Source of the DNA: Ornithinimicrobium sp. INDO-MA30-4
GTDB lineage: Bacteria; Actinomycetota; Actinomycetes; Actinomycetales; Dermatophilaceae
Direction of reading: 5' to 3'
Assembly: GCF_021535045.1 (NCBI RefSeq)
Contig: NZ_CP091056.1
Coordinates: forward strand, 124,001-188,000
Length of the DNA stretch: 64,000 bases
Below the pieces are notes generated by a model. It worked only from the letters and a program-made list of their open reading frames with translations, did not search any database and was not told where the DNA came from. Below, piece after piece: positions 43,754 through 53,236 of this stretch (position 1 is its first letter; each line of letters opens with the position of its first letter). The position numbers and the translations under genes were made by a program.

Positions 43754-44747
43754 AACGCCCAACACTCGGCCCATGACAACAACTGACCCGGTCAGTGAGT
43801 GGCGTGTTGGCCGTTCCGTGGCGGTGGGGGCGCCGGCGAGTTCGGCCAACCTTGGCCCTGGCTTCGACAGCATTGGGTTGGCTTTAGCGGTCCGTGACGA
43901 ATACTCGGTCTCCGTCACAGCAACGCCTGGGCTGCAGGTTGAGTTGCACGGTGAAGGCGCTCAGGGGCTGCGTCGCGATGAGTCGCACTTAGTTGCACGA
44001 ACCCTCAAACAGGGCCTGGCGCTCAGCGGTGTCGGCTGGCTCCCGGAGTTGGCGACGCATGGCCTTGGCTTGCGACTGGATTGCTACAACGTGATTCCCA
44101 TGTCAGCGGGCATGGGTTCGTCAGCGACGGCCATCGTCGGCGGTCTGAGCTTGGGCTTTGCGCTAGCTGGTGACGGTGAGCTCACCGAGGCCGAACGCTC
44201 GCTGATCAACACCCATGCTGGCCTGTGGGAGGGCCACCCGGATAACTCTTCCGCCAGCGTTTATGGCGGGATGACCGTGAGCTGGCAGCCCTCAGCGGAT
44301 GTCGTGCGGACCGCGCAACTCCAGGTGCACCCGCAGATTGAGCCAGTGGTGTTGGTGCCCTCCGGGGACCGGCTGTCCACGAGCACGGCTAGGGCTGCGC
44401 TGGCGCCGTTGGTTAATCATGGCGACGCAGTGCGGCAGGCCGGGCGGTCTGCTCTCTTGGTGCACGCCATGACGCAGGATCCGGACCTGCTCTGGGACGC
44501 GACCTGTGACTGGCTGCACCAGGAGCCGCGGCGAGCTGCTTATCCGGCCTCAATGGCCGCCGTCGACGCGTTGCGCGGACTTGGCCACGCAGCAGTGATC
44601 TCGGGAGCGGGCCCCACGGTGCTGGCCCTCGTGCGCAGCGATGTAGCCGATGCCGTGCAAGCCGAAGTGCGCTCATGGGGTCGCAGTTGGAAGGTTCTGC
44701 GCCCGGGGATCGACACGGCTGGGGTCGTTGCCGCCAAAGCTAACTAA
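43746..44747 (+). CDS. thrB: homoserine kinase
   Basis: GHMP kinase that phosphorylates homoserine. 333 residues, intact. [19 protein letters not shown], the ATP loop [18 protein letters not shown], and [11 protein letters not shown]. The ATG at 43746 overlaps thrC by 8 bp; a later ATG at 43773 is possible. Substrate producer for ThrC. Confidence 0.96.
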   Translation: MSETPNTRPMTTTDPVSEWRVGRSVAVGAPASSANLGPGFDSIGLALAVRDEYSVSVTATPGLQVELHGEGAQGLRRDESHLVARTLKQGLALSGVGWLPELATHGLGLRLDCYNVIPMSAGMGSSATAIVGGLSLGFALAGDGELTEAERSLINTHAGLWEGHPDNSSASVYGGMTVSWQPSADVVRTAQLQVHPQIEPVVLVPSGDRLSTSTARAALAPLVNHGDAVRQAGRSALLVHAMTQDPDLLWDATCDWLHQEPRRAAYPASMAAVDALRGLGHAAVISGAGPTVLALVRSDVADAVQAEVRSWGRSWKVLRPGIDTAGVVAAKAN

Positions 44748-44918
44748 TGAGGCGCTTTTGCTGGCGCCGTCGTAAAGCGCGATTCGCTCTTTTGCGCTCG
44801 GATCGCGTGTTCAGCCATGCGAACAGGGCACATTAATGCGATTCGCACTTCTTGGCGGGGGATGGGGCTGGGCATCTCCTGAGCTAGCGGGTCAACCTTG
44901 ATAGGTCAGCCGTGAGTG
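44748..44918. other. thrB-cmtR intergenic region
   Basis: No gene seen in these 171 bp. It holds two copies of the perfect odd palindrome GCGATTCGC (44779-44787 and 44838-44846) and a small GGCGC/GCGCC dyad soon after the thrB stop. TTGATA (44898-44903) could be the -35 for cmtR. Confidence 0.4.
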
Positions 44919-44941
44919 TATGGTCAGTATGTGCTGACCAT
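44919..44941 (+). promoter_or_regulatory. cmtR operator/promoter overlapping start codon
   Basis: ATGGTCAG (44920-44927), six-base spacer, CTGACCAT (44934-44941): a perfect 8-bp inverted repeat. It overlaps a -10 TATGGT (44919-44924) and the GTG at 44931 that lies in the spacer. With TTGATA 15 bases upstream this gives a leaderless promoter fully covered by the dyad, as expected for an autoregulated ArsR-type repressor. Confidence 0.65.
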
Positions 44942-45293
44942 TTCCTCTCGCCTTGACGCCATGAATCGGTTAGGCCGCGCCATGGCCGACCCAACCCGCT
45001 CGCGAATCTTGCTTTCGCTGTTGCAAGAGCCGGGGTATCCCGCTCAATTGGCGCGGGCGTTAGAGCTGTCCCGGACGAATGTGTCCAATCACTTGGCGTG
45101 CCTGCGTGGGTGCGGAATCGTCGTTGCTGAGCCTGAAGGCCGGCAGACTCGCTACGAGATTGCCGACCCGCATATCGCTGCTGCGCTGGTGGCCTTGCTT
45201 AACGCGACCCTGGCCGTCGATCAGGGCGCTGGGTGTGTCCAATCCGAATGCGCTGTGCCGGGCTGCTGTGACGGGACAGGGGTTCTGCAGTGA
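44931..45293 (+). CDS. cmtR: CmtR-like Cd/Pb-sensing ArsR family repressor
   Basis: About 120 residues, intact. LGRAMADPTRSRILLSL, recognition helix LSRTNVSNHLACLRGCG and GRQTRYEIADPHIAAAL track M. tuberculosis CmtR. The sensor cysteines of CmtR are matched by the two in NHLACLRGCG and a C-terminal Cys in GAGCVQSE; two or three further cysteines follow. Metal binding should release the operator and induce the ATPase next door. GTG 44931 preferred over 44916. Confidence 0.9.
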   Translation: MLTISSRLDAMNRLGRAMADPTRSRILLSLLQEPGYPAQLARALELSRTNVSNHLACLRGCGIVVAEPEGRQTRYEIADPHIAAALVALLNATLAVDQGAGCVQSECAVPGCCDGTGVLQ

Positions 45294-47251
45294 GCGACGA
45301 ATGCTGTGGCTCCGTTGCCGATGATTCGCCCGCTAGTGAGGTTGCGCCTGCCCGTCCGCTCTGGTGGCGAGACTCTGCGCTGTTGCCCTCTGCTATTTCT
45401 GGGATTTTCTTAGTCGCTGGGTGGCTTCTTGGCTGGGGCGGTCTCGACAGCGTGGCGCTAGCCGCTCACACGATCGCGCTGCTGGTCGGCGCAGCAACCT
45501 TTGTCCCCATGGCGCTCAAACTCCTGATCCGCGGCAAAGTGGGCGTCGGTTTCCTGATGACTCTGGCCGCAGTTGGCGCTGTCTTGCTGGGCCATGTTGG
45601 CGAGGCTGCCGCACTGGCCTCTCTTTTCTCTGGCCGAAGCTCTGGAGGATCGAGCCATGGACCGGGCCAAGAAGGTCTGCGAGCTCTGTTGTCGCTGATC
45701 CCGCAGACAGCCCGGGTGGTGAAAAACGGTCGCGACTCGGTCGTCGCAGTGGCAGACATCCGTCAGTTGGATGTCCTGCGCGTGGGCGCAGGCGAACGGC
45801 TTGCCACGGATGGCGTCGTCCTGGAAGGCCGATCTGCTTGGACGCCTCATCGGTCACGGGAGAGTCCATTCCGGTTGATGTGGGCGTTGGGTCAGAGGTG
45901 CCAGCGGGTGCCGTCAACGGGTCGGGCACGCTGCTGGTGCAAGCGCGAGCCGATGGCCACAACAACTCGCTGACGCAGATCGTGGCTCTCGTTGAGCAGG
46001 CCCACGCCAAGAAGGGCGAGCGCGCTAGGCTCGCCGACCGCATCGCGCGCCCCTTGGTCCCGATTGTCCTCATTGCTGGGACTGCAGTCGCCCTCTTTGG
46101 CATCATCGTGGGGGACCCGGCGACGTGGACAGAGCGTGCGTTGGTGGTGCTCGTTGCAGCGTCTCCTGCGCGCTGGCGATCGCCGTGCCGGTGACAGTGA
46201 TTAGCGGCATTGGGTCAGCGTCCAAACTTGGCATCGTGATCAAGTCGGGAGCCGCCTTTGAGCAGTTCGGCACCATTGAGACCGTTGCGTTCGACAAAAC
46301 AGGAACCCTGACTCGCAATGACCCTCAAGTCGCTCAGGTGGTCACGAGCGGGCGTTTTCCGAGCAAGAGTTGTTGGCGTTGGCTGCGGCGATTGAGAGCT
46401 CCAGCAGACATCCCCTCGCAGCGGCCATCTGCGCCGCAGCCGATCATCTGCCAGCGGCCCGCGACATCACCGAGGAAGCAGGTTTTGGTATGCGCGGGCA
46501 GGTGGGTGAGCATCTGGTCCGCGTGGGCAGCATCCGGTGGATTGAGCCCGGCCACCTCATTGGTGAAGCTCGAGCGATGGCTTCCGCAGGGATGACTGTG
46601 GTGGTCGTGGAGGCAACAGCGAGGTCGCTGGATTGGTCGGGGTGCGCGACGACCTGCGGCCTGAAGCAGCGGAGGCTATTGCGGCTCTTAAGCCGAGCGG
46701 GGATCGCCACCTTGATGCTGACCGGCGACAATGCCAGGACGGCGCATGCGTTGGCCCACGCGGCGGGCATCGACGATGTGCGGGCGGAGCAGTTGCCCGC
46801 AGACAAAGCGGCGGTGATCGCTGAGCTCAAGATGGCGGGGCCGGTCGCCATGGTGGGTGATGGGATTAACGACGCCCCGCGCTGGCCACCGCCACTGTCG
46901 GTATCGCTATCGAGGCAAGCGGTGCTGCCGCGGCCGTCGAATCCGCAGATATCGCCTTTACTGGTCATGACCTGCGCTTGATCCCCGAAGCCCTGGCTCA
47001 CGCCCGACGCGGGCGACGGATTCTGACGATCAACATTGCGCTGGCTCTGGCGATCATCGTGGTGCTTTTCCGCTTGCGCTCTTTGGCGTCCTGGGGTTGG
47101 CCGGGTGGTCTTGGTGCACGAGGCTGCTGAAGTCGCTGTGATCTTTAACGGTATGCGGGCTGCTCGCAGACCAGAACTCGCCAGCCCCTCCGACCACCTC
47201 GGCAATAGCGAAGGGACCAACTCATCGGTGCCAGCGCATACCCGAGTTTAA
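45290..47251 (+). CDS. heavy-metal P-type ATPase (CmtA/CadA-like), many frameshifts
   Basis: Metal-exporting P1B ATPase, about 650 residues when joined. CCGS near the N-terminus, membrane helices, phosphatase motif SSVTGESIPVDVG, transmembrane metal site (expected SPCALAIAVPV; the T of CCTTGC is lost at 46166), phosphorylation site FDKTGTLTRND, LMLTGDNARTAHALA and hinge VAMVGDGINDAP. At least seven frame breaks (about 45630, 45838, 46166, 46360, 46618, 46690, 46878 and 47070). Overlaps cmtR by four bases, so it is under its control; substrate probably Cd/Pb/Zn. Confidence 0.9.
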
Positions 47252-47262
47252 GGTCTGCTGTG

Positions 47263-47344
47263 TGCGCTCGGCGGGACTTGAACCCGCACACCCGAAGGCA
47301 CAGGAACCTAAATCCTGCGTGTCTGCCAATTCCACCACGAGCGC
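47263..47344 (-). tRNA. tRNA-Leu (UAG anticodon)
   Basis: Acceptor arms GCGCTCG/CGAGCGC with A discriminator, D-arm TGGTGGAATTGGCAGACAC, anticodon arm CAGGA-TTTAGGT-TCCTG with anticodon TAG, variable arm GTGCCTTCGGGTG typical of class II tRNAs, T-arm GGTTCAAGTCC. 82 nt, no encoded CCA. Confidence 0.95.
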
Positions 47345-47409
47345 TCGAGTACCGATGGTAGATCATCCCCGCCCAGCAACTTTGCAGCACTTCGTGACAT
47401 GCTGAAGAT

Positions 47410-47943
47410 GTGAGCAAACGCACTGCCTTGGTCGGAGTGGTCCGGCGGACAGGTTTAGAGGTCCTGGGGTGGACCCTCGTCCTGGTGGGGATTGCTGCTT
47501 TAGTGCTGCCCGGGCCCGGCTTGCTCACTATCGTGGCGGGGCTTGTTGTGCTCTCGCAGCAATACGACTGGGCTGAGCGCCAACTCGTCCCCATCAAAGT
47601 GCGTGCGTATGCGGGCGCTCGTGAAGGCGTAAAGACCTGGCCACGGGTGGCGGTCAGTGTCCTCAGTGCCCTGGTTGTGGGGTCAGTCGGCTGGCTCTTT
47701 GTGCTTAAGCCGCCCGTGCCGGGCTGGTGGCCTGCCCCTGAGTCACTGTGGCTCGTCGGCGGCGCGGGCACCGGCTACAGCATCATCGCGTCTGCGATTT
47801 TTGCCATTGTCTTGGTGTTTTACAGCGTGCGCCGGTTCCGCCGCCCGCCGGATCAAGCCGAACGCGACGTGCAGCAGGAGTACCGACGCCGCAAGGCGGG
47901 CTACAAGATCAGCCGTCGAACCCGACACCGGGTCGACTCCTAG
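47410..47943 (+). CDS. PGPGW/TIGR02611-type membrane protein
   Basis: 177 residues, intact. The segment LEVLGWTLVLVGIAALVLPGPGLLTIVAG carries the family motif. Further hydrophobic segments at about residues 78-98 and 122-140; basic C-terminus (RRRKAGYKISRRTRHR). Function unknown, broadly present in actinobacteria. Confidence 0.85.
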   Translation: MSKRTALVGVVRRTGLEVLGWTLVLVGIAALVLPGPGLLTIVAGLVVLSQQYDWAERQLVPIKVRAYAGAREGVKTWPRVAVSVLSALVVGSVGWLFVLKPPVPGWWPAPESLWLVGGAGTGYSIIASAIFAIVLVFYSVRRFRRPPDQAERDVQQEYRRRKAGYKISRRTRHRVDS

Positions 47944-47986
47944 CGAGTGAGGGCGCCTCGAGTCGAGGTTCCCGGCCGCTCGCTAG
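47940..47986. terminator. nested palindromes between PGPGW gene and bcp
   Basis: CTAGCGAG (47940-47947) pairs with CTCGCTAG (47979-47986), and inside lies CCTCGA-G-TCGAGG (47956-47968). The structure touches both stop regions of the convergent genes, so it could end both transcripts. No T-run. Confidence 0.5.
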
Positions 47987-48456
47987 TCCAGCTCGATATT
48001 AAGTTGCTTGGCCAGCGATGCGACGTGACCAGTAGCGCGCACGTTGTACTTGGCCAGAGTCACGACGCCATTGCCATCAATAACAACCGTGGAGCGAATG
48101 ACTCCGGTGATGGTCTTGCCGTAAAGGTTCTTTTCGCCATAAGCGCCGTAAGCCACCAAGACTGACTTCTCCGGGTCGGAGAGCACGGGAAAGTTGATCT
48201 CTTCGCGCTCGACGAAGCGAGCCAACTTCGTCGTGTCATCAGGGGAGATGCCCAGGACGGCATAGCCCTTCTTGGTGAAGACGTCGTAGTTATCGCGGAA
48301 GTCATTTGCCTGTGTCGTGCACCCGGGAGTCATCGCGGCGGGGTAGAAATAGATGATGACCTTGCGGTCTTCAAAGTCGCTTAGCGAAACTTGCTGGCCC
48401 GTGGAATCCTTCAGGGTCCATTCGGGCGCCTTTTGCCCTGGTTCCAGACGTGACAT
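47983..48456 (-). CDS. bcp: thioredoxin-dependent thiol peroxidase (Bcp)
   Basis: 157 residues, intact atypical 2-Cys/1-Cys peroxiredoxin. APEWTLKDSTGQQVSLSDF, peroxidatic Cys in FYPAAMTPGCTTQANDFRD, and GVIRSTVVIDGNG. There is no Cys five residues later, so it is the form lacking the nearby resolving Cys. GGAGG upstream of the ATG at 48456. Confidence 0.93.
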   Translation of the reverse strand: MSRLEPGQKAPEWTLKDSTGQQVSLSDFEDRKVIIYFYPAAMTPGCTTQANDFRDNYDVFTKKGYAVLGISPDDTTKLARFVEREEINFPVLSDPEKSVLVAYGAYGEKNLYGKTITGVIRSTVVIDGNGVVTLAKYNVRATGHVASLAKQLNIELD

Positions 48457-48560
48457 GCAGACCTCCAAAGAGTCAGTGTGTGGCTAACTGCGTTATCGTC
48501 TCAGTCGACTGCACTCATCTCCAACCAGACCTCGTTTCACCACCGGAAGGAAGCCAGAAA

Positions 48561-48842
48561 ATGGCCAACAAGCAGAAGCCACGTTCCGAGAAGGAAATCG
48601 AGGCTGACCTGGCCGCAACTCGGGAGCGACTGGCCCGCACCGTTGATGAGTTGACGTTCCGAGTTAGCCCGGGCGAACTCAGGCGCCGTGGCCTCGCATC
48701 GTTGCAAGGCAAGGTCGACGCCAAGACCAAAGACGAGAACGGCGAGTTCCGGATGGATCTGGTCGCCTATGGTCTGGCGGGACTCGCAGGGACAGCAATC
48801 GTCCTGGGCCTCGCGCGCCGCCTGTTCTACCAGGGCGACTGA
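48561..48842 (+). CDS. DUF3618 domain protein
   Basis: 93 residues, intact. Charged N-terminal helix SEKEIEADLAATRERLARTVDEL matches DUF3618, followed by a C-terminal membrane helix (LVAYGLAGLAGTAIVLGLARRLFY). Shine-Dalgarno GGAAGG upstream. Function unknown. Confidence 0.85.
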   Translation: MANKQKPRSEKEIEADLAATRERLARTVDELTFRVSPGELRRRGLASLQGKVDAKTKDENGEFRMDLVAYGLAGLAGTAIVLGLARRLFYQGD

Positions 48843-48875
48843 GCTAAGAACCGCCGGGAGCGAGACTGCCGATTC

Positions 48876-49851
48876 ATGATTGTCGATCAAGCCGTCTATC
48901 GCGAAGGTCGTCGCATACCGTGCGACGACCTGCCGTTGGCGTTGGCCGCGGCGCACGCTGATAGCGGCAACGGCTTCGTCTGGATTGGTATGAAAGACCC
49001 CACTGACGCGGAGTTTGAGCGTGTCCGCGCGCAGTTGGGGTTGCACCCCTCGCTGTCGAAGATGCCATCAATGGCCATCAGCGAGTGAAGATTGAGCACT
49101 ACGACGACACGTTCTTTGCGGTGCTCAAGACGCTCAGGTATGTCGAGGCCACCTCGGACATTGAGACTGGCGAGATCATGATGTTCATCGGCCAGCACTT
49201 TGTGGTGACGGTCCGGCGTGGCGAGGCGGCGCCCCTGGAGGGAGTGCGCAAGCGACCAGAGGAGCAACACACGCTGACGGGGGAGTCGGGGCCAGTGGTG
49301 GTCTTTCACGCGGTCCTTGACGCGATTGTTGATACTTATCGGGCTATCGACCGTGAGGTGTTGCAAGACCTCACGGATATTGAGGCCGCTGTCTTTGGCA
49401 GCGGTAAACCAGCCCGTTCCTCGACGATCTATCTGCTGAAGCGCGAAGTCCTGGAGTTCAAGCGGGCAGCGGCACCCTTGCTGAGTTACATCGAAGTGTT
49501 GGGTCAAAAGGCCGAAGCAGATATGTCTGAGGACATGTCTTTGCGTTTTCGGGATGTCGCCGATCACCTGATTCAGGTGGTTGACCACGTGGACTCCTAT
49601 GACGCGCTGCTAACTGATGTGCTCAACGCGCACCTGGCCCAAGTGGGGGTCGAGCAAAACGAGGCCATGCGCAAGATCAGTGCCTGGGTCGCCATCGCCG
49701 CAGTCCCGACCTTGGTTGCCGGCATTTTCGGGATGAACTTCACCTACATGCCGGGGCTGTCCTGGACCTGGGGCTACCCGGCTGCGTTGCTGTTGATGGC
49801 TCTGATCTGCGGAGGGCTCTTTCGAGCCTTCCGCAGATCAGGTGGTTATAG
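48876..49851 (+). CDS. corA: CorA family magnesium/cobalt transporter
   Basis: About 325 residues. Cytoplasmic funnel (FVWIGMKDPTDAEF, YDDTFFAVLKTLRYVE, GPVVVFHAVLDAIVDTY), then the pore helix with the selectivity motif in IFGMNFTYMPGL and a final TM segment. Break near 49055 (AVEDAINGHQRVKIEHY expected). At the end GGTGGTTATAG should read GGTTGGTTATAG, giving RRSGWL and TAG at 49849. A strong hairpin lies in the last codons. Confidence 0.9.
49803..49840. terminator. hairpin embedded in the corA 3' coding end
   Basis: TGATCTGCGGAGGGCTC (49803-49819), loop TTTC, GAGCCTTCCGCAGATCA (49824-49840): 17 pairs with one G/T-type mismatch. It stands between convergent corA and the DUF4353 gene but is inside corA coding sequence. 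Confidence 0.65.
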
Positions 49852-49864
49852 CCGAGCTAATCGC

Positions 49865-51740
49865 TCAGGGCTGCTGCACCGAGCCGGGGCCGTCGGCTGC
49901 CGTTGCCTCTGGAGTTTCGCCAGCGGTCACGTCGAAGCTCTCACCGTCGATCACCACCGTGTAGGTCTCACCCGCACTGACGTCTGCTGAGGAGAAAGTG
50001 ACGTTCTGGGTGTCCTTGATCGTCGAGAAGGTGTTGAGCGTCGAGCCATTGCTTTCTTGCAACTCGATCTCGGTGTCCGTCGGAATGACGTCAACAAGGT
50101 TGAGCGAGAACCAGCCCTGCTGCGAGTCAACCTCGGGGTTGATCACCATTCCCGCGCTACCGACAGCCAGCAAGTCGCCGCCGGAGATGGTGAAGGTGCC
50201 GTTGGAGTCAAGGGCGCCCTGCCAGTTGGTGGTCGGGCCATAGACCGTGGTGGCGCCACCGCTGATCGACATGGTGCCGTTGGAGTCCAGCCGTCGCCAT
50301 CGGAGTTCACGGTCAAGGTGCCTCCGCTGATGGTGATGGCAGCATCCTCGACAACATCAACCGGAGCGCCCCGGCATCCCCACCCTGGCCCCGGGCTGGC
50401 GGCATACCTCCAGCAGTTGCATCAGTGTCTGTGCCCTGTGCGGCGCCTGCAGGGCCACCATCGGCAGGCGCGCCACCCTCAGCCGCTGCAGTGTTTTGGG
50501 CTGAACTGTCCTCGGTGGCGCTGCCGACGGAGGCGTTGATGCCGTCATCCGTGCCGGTGAGGTCGACCTCGCCGCCCGCGATGGTCACATAGGCGCTCTC
50601 CATGGCCTCGTAGGAAGTGCTGATCACCACGTTGCCGCCAGTGACCAAGATGGCCTCATCCGCGTGCACCCCGTCATCGCCAGTTGCGCCGGTGGTGTCC
50701 CCGCCGGTGATCTGCACCTCGAGGTCGCTGTGAATCGCGTCGTCAGAGGCGTCAACCGTGACCGTTCCTGACTCGATCAGGGTGAGCGCCCCACTCTTGA
50801 TGCCCTTGGTGGAGGCGTCTGCGATGGCCTCAGCGGAACCGCCGCCAGCGGTGATGTCCACCTCGGCGCCGTTGATGATGGCATCGGTGTAGGCCTGAAC
50901 TCCATCGCCAGCCGCGGCGATCGAGACGCTGCCGCCTGAGAGTGCGATAAACCCGCGCTCGGCCTCTTCTTCGTTGTCAGCCTTGAGGCCATCGCCACCG
51001 GCAGTGATGCCGATGTTTCCACCCTGCACTACCAAGTAGTCCTTGCCGCGGATGCCGTCGTCGGCCGCGTTGATGGTGATGTCACCGTCCAAGATCACCA
51101 GGCCATCTGAGGAGTTGATGCCGTCGTTACCGTTGCCGTTGACGCTCAGAGAGCCGGTGCCAGCGATGGTTAGGTCAGCTGAGCTGTCGAGAGCCGCGCC
51201 CGCTTCGTCGTCCTCCGCATAGCTGGAGGTGTCGGTCAGGCTGTTGGGGCTGCCATCAGCGAGCACCACCGTGGCGTTGTCGGCCTCGGTGATCACCAGC
51301 GGCGAGGTGGTCGTGCTGGTCAGGTCAGCGTCCGCGAGGACCAAGCGCACCGTGCCCTCTTCGGTTGAGTTGACGTTGACTTGGCCGTCGGTAAGTTCTC
51401 CGCTGAGGCGGTAGGTGCCGGCCGCCGTGATCGTGACGGTGGATCCGTCGATCGTGATGCCGTCGTCGTTGCTTGTGGTGATGGTGTCGCCGTCCAAGGT
51501 GATGTCGATGACGTCGGCCTCGGTGTAGTCAAGGGCGTCGTCGATCTTGTGGAGTTCTTGGTTGGCTGCCAGCACTTCTTCAGCGGTCGTCGATCCAGAG
51601 GTGGCCGTCGCGGTTGCAGCTGCGCTTTCGCTGGTTGAGGCGGCATCGGTGGCTGATGCGCCGATCGAGCAGCCAGACAGAGCCAGGGTGGCGGTGAGGG
51701 CCGAGCTGGTCAGGAGGGCGGCGAGGCGGTTGGTCTTCAT
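49865..51740 (-). CDS. lipoprotein with DUF4353 carbohydrate-binding-like domain
   Basis: About 620 residues. Signal MKTNRLAALLTSSALTATLA with lipobox LSGC, Ser/Thr/Ala linker, then a long run of short repeats of the type IDGSTVTITAAGTYRLSGEL, DGDITINAADDGIRGKDYL, ITAGGDGLKADN and GVHADEAILVTGG: a parallel-beta-helix-like DUF4353 domain with many Asp/Gly turns. A Pro/Gly/Ala-rich interruption follows (QGTDTDATAGGMPPARGQG). A frame break near 50350 precedes the final section (SGGTLTVNSDGDGLDSNGT). Third gene after DUF4956 and VTC; commonly found with them. Confidence 0.86.
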
Positions 51741-51787
51741 GATGGAGCCTTTCGAAGTTGGGCTATGAGGGAGAGGGAGGGGGCTGG

Positions 51788-52558
51788 TTAGAAGTCGCGC
51801 GTCAGCACGCGGTGCCACTTGTTGGCGGTCAGGTCTGGGTTGAGCGCGGCCATGCCTGTCGCGTATTTGGAGATTTGTGCTGGGCGGTGACCGTGGCTCC
51901 AGAGCAGCCGGTCAACTTCGCCGGCGCGTTGGCCCGACTTGGTCTCGACGATGGCCATTTCGGGACGGCGCATTTCGCGGCTCCCAGAGGTCCACACCAG
52001 GTTGGTGTCGATCGTGGCCCGGCTTTGGCTGCTCGGGATAAAGAGCGTCTTGCGGGTGTAATGAGTCGACATGACTGGCTTCATCGTGGCCGGGTCAACG
52101 TGGCGGATGCCCGCCTCGGCTAGGGCCTGATTGGCGTAGGCGATGCCCTCGGTGGTCAGGCGCTCGCGGTCTGCCACCGCATACGGGATGCGTTCTTTAA
52201 CGGTCGCGCTGCGGCTGCCGCGAGTTTTGACCTCAAGGTAGGCATCCTGAGTGTCCAGGTAAGTGCGGGTGCGCACTTTGAAGCGGCGTCGGCGGCTGTG
52301 GGCCGCGCCTCGGTAGCTCGCCAGGTCGGGGGTGTCGAAGTAGACCGATTCGTAGCCGAAGTCCTGCTGGCCATTCATCGTCAGGACTGCAGCGTCGCTC
52401 TGGTCTGCCAGATCGTCGAGCAGGGTGGTCAGGGTGTCGAGCGTGAGGACGTACTTGCGGTCTACGCGGGTCAGGAGGCTGGCGCGAGCGACCAGGTCTT
52501 CCAAACTGATGGGGGTGAAGGATGCCATCGCGGACTCGGGGCGGGTGATTGTGGTCAT
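51788..52558 (-). CDS. VTC-domain polyphosphate polymerase-like protein
   Basis: 256 residues, intact. All expected VTC tunnel residues appear in order: Lys in RVDRKYVL, Arg pair in FKVRTRTYLD, EVKTRG, KERI, Arg/Lys in YTRKTLFI, Arg in RATIDTNLVW, Glu-x-Lys in IVETKSGQ and Lys in ISKYATGM. In yeast Vtc4 this fold makes polyphosphate from ATP. The residue match suggests an active triphosphate-tunnel enzyme. Overlaps the upstream DUF4956 gene by four bases, so it is translated together with a membrane partner. Confidence 0.92.
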   Translation of the reverse strand: MTTITRPESAMASFTPISLEDLVARASLLTRVDRKYVLTLDTLTTLLDDLADQSDAAVLTMNGQQDFGYESVYFDTPDLASYRGAAHSRRRRFKVRTRTYLDTQDAYLEVKTRGSRSATVKERIPYAVADRERLTTEGIAYANQALAEAGIRHVDPATMKPVMSTHYTRKTLFIPSSQSRATIDTNLVWTSGSREMRRPEMAIVETKSGQRAGEVDRLLWSHGHRPAQISKYATGMAALNPDLTANKWHRVLTRDF

Positions 52559-53145
52559 CGGCGGGCCACCAAGGTGGTGGGCAGGCTCGCTGCAGGTGCG
52601 TTGCTCGTGACTTGGTAGCGCACCTCGACCAGCGTGGTGTCGTTGACCAGGTTGAGGTTCTTGACGCTGGCCTTGCGAATGTCGGCGTGCAGCATCTGCG
52701 CCAGGTGGGCTTCGAGAGCCTTTTCGTCAGTGATGGCGACGTCTAGTTGGATCAACTGTTGGCGATAGCTGCCGAAGAGCCGGGGGTGATCACCGGCAAA
52801 GAGAGCCAAGAGCACCAGGGCCATCAGCGAGGTGCCCAGGATTGTCGGCGTCGTGCTCAAGCCCGCGATGAGGCCCAGGGCCAGCGCGGCGAAGTAGTAG
52901 GCGACCTCGTGTTGGGCGATCTCGTCGCTGCGCAGTCGGATGATGGACAGCACTCCGAAGAGGCCCAGGCCCAGACCGGCGCCGATGTCGCTACTGCCCA
53001 GCATGGTGGCCACCGCCAGGACTCCGACGTTGACCCCGAGGAAGGCCACGACCAAGTCCCGCCGGCGGTGCCTGGGGAAGTACAGGCCGAACGTCAGGAT
53101 GCTGACGGCGACTAGGTCGATGGCGATCAGATACGTAGTTCCCAC
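52555..53145 (-). CDS. DUF4956 membrane protein
   Basis: 196 residues, intact. Four hydrophobic segments (about residues 5-22, 28-48, 52-65 and 85-115) and a cytoplasmic C-terminal domain of about 70 residues (LDVAITDEKALEAHLAQML, TTLVEVRYQV). GLGLFGVLSIIRLRSDEI is the DUF4956 core. GTG start at 53145 with GGGAG five bases upstream. First gene of the DUF4956-VTC-DUF4353 operon; it may hold the VTC protein at the membrane or move its product, which is inference. Confidence 0.88.
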   Translation of the reverse strand: MGTTYLIAIDLVAVSILTFGLYFPRHRRRDLVVAFLGVNVGVLAVATMLGSSDIGAGLGLGLFGVLSIIRLRSDEIAQHEVAYYFAALALGLIAGLSTTPTILGTSLMALVLLALFAGDHPRLFGSYRQQLIQLDVAITDEKALEAHLAQMLHADIRKASVKNLNLVNDTTLVEVRYQVTSNAPAASLPTTLVARR

Positions 53146-53152
53146 GATGACT

Positions 53153-53195
53153 CCCGATTGGTGTTTGGTGCGTTGGAACTATCTAGCCAATCGGG
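53153..53195 (-). promoter_or_regulatory. leader hairpin overlapping the DUF4956 ribosome binding site
   Basis: CCCGATTGG (53153-53161) and CCAATCGGG (53187-53195) form a 9-bp stem with a 25-base loop in the leader of the operon. The arm next to the gene supplies the first G residues of the GGGAG Shine-Dalgarno, so folding could reduce translation. Confidence 0.5.
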
Positions 53196-53204
53196 GCTAT
53201 GTGT

Positions 53205-53236
53205 TTCCTATGAATGGCCCAAGCCGCTCATAGGAA
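53205..53236. terminator. hairpin after kbl
   Basis: TTCCTATGA (53205-53213) pairs with TCATAGGAA (53228-53236) across a 14-base loop, starting five bases after the kbl stop on the minus strand. Could end the tdh-kbl message or separate it from the DUF4956 operon. Confidence 0.5.
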
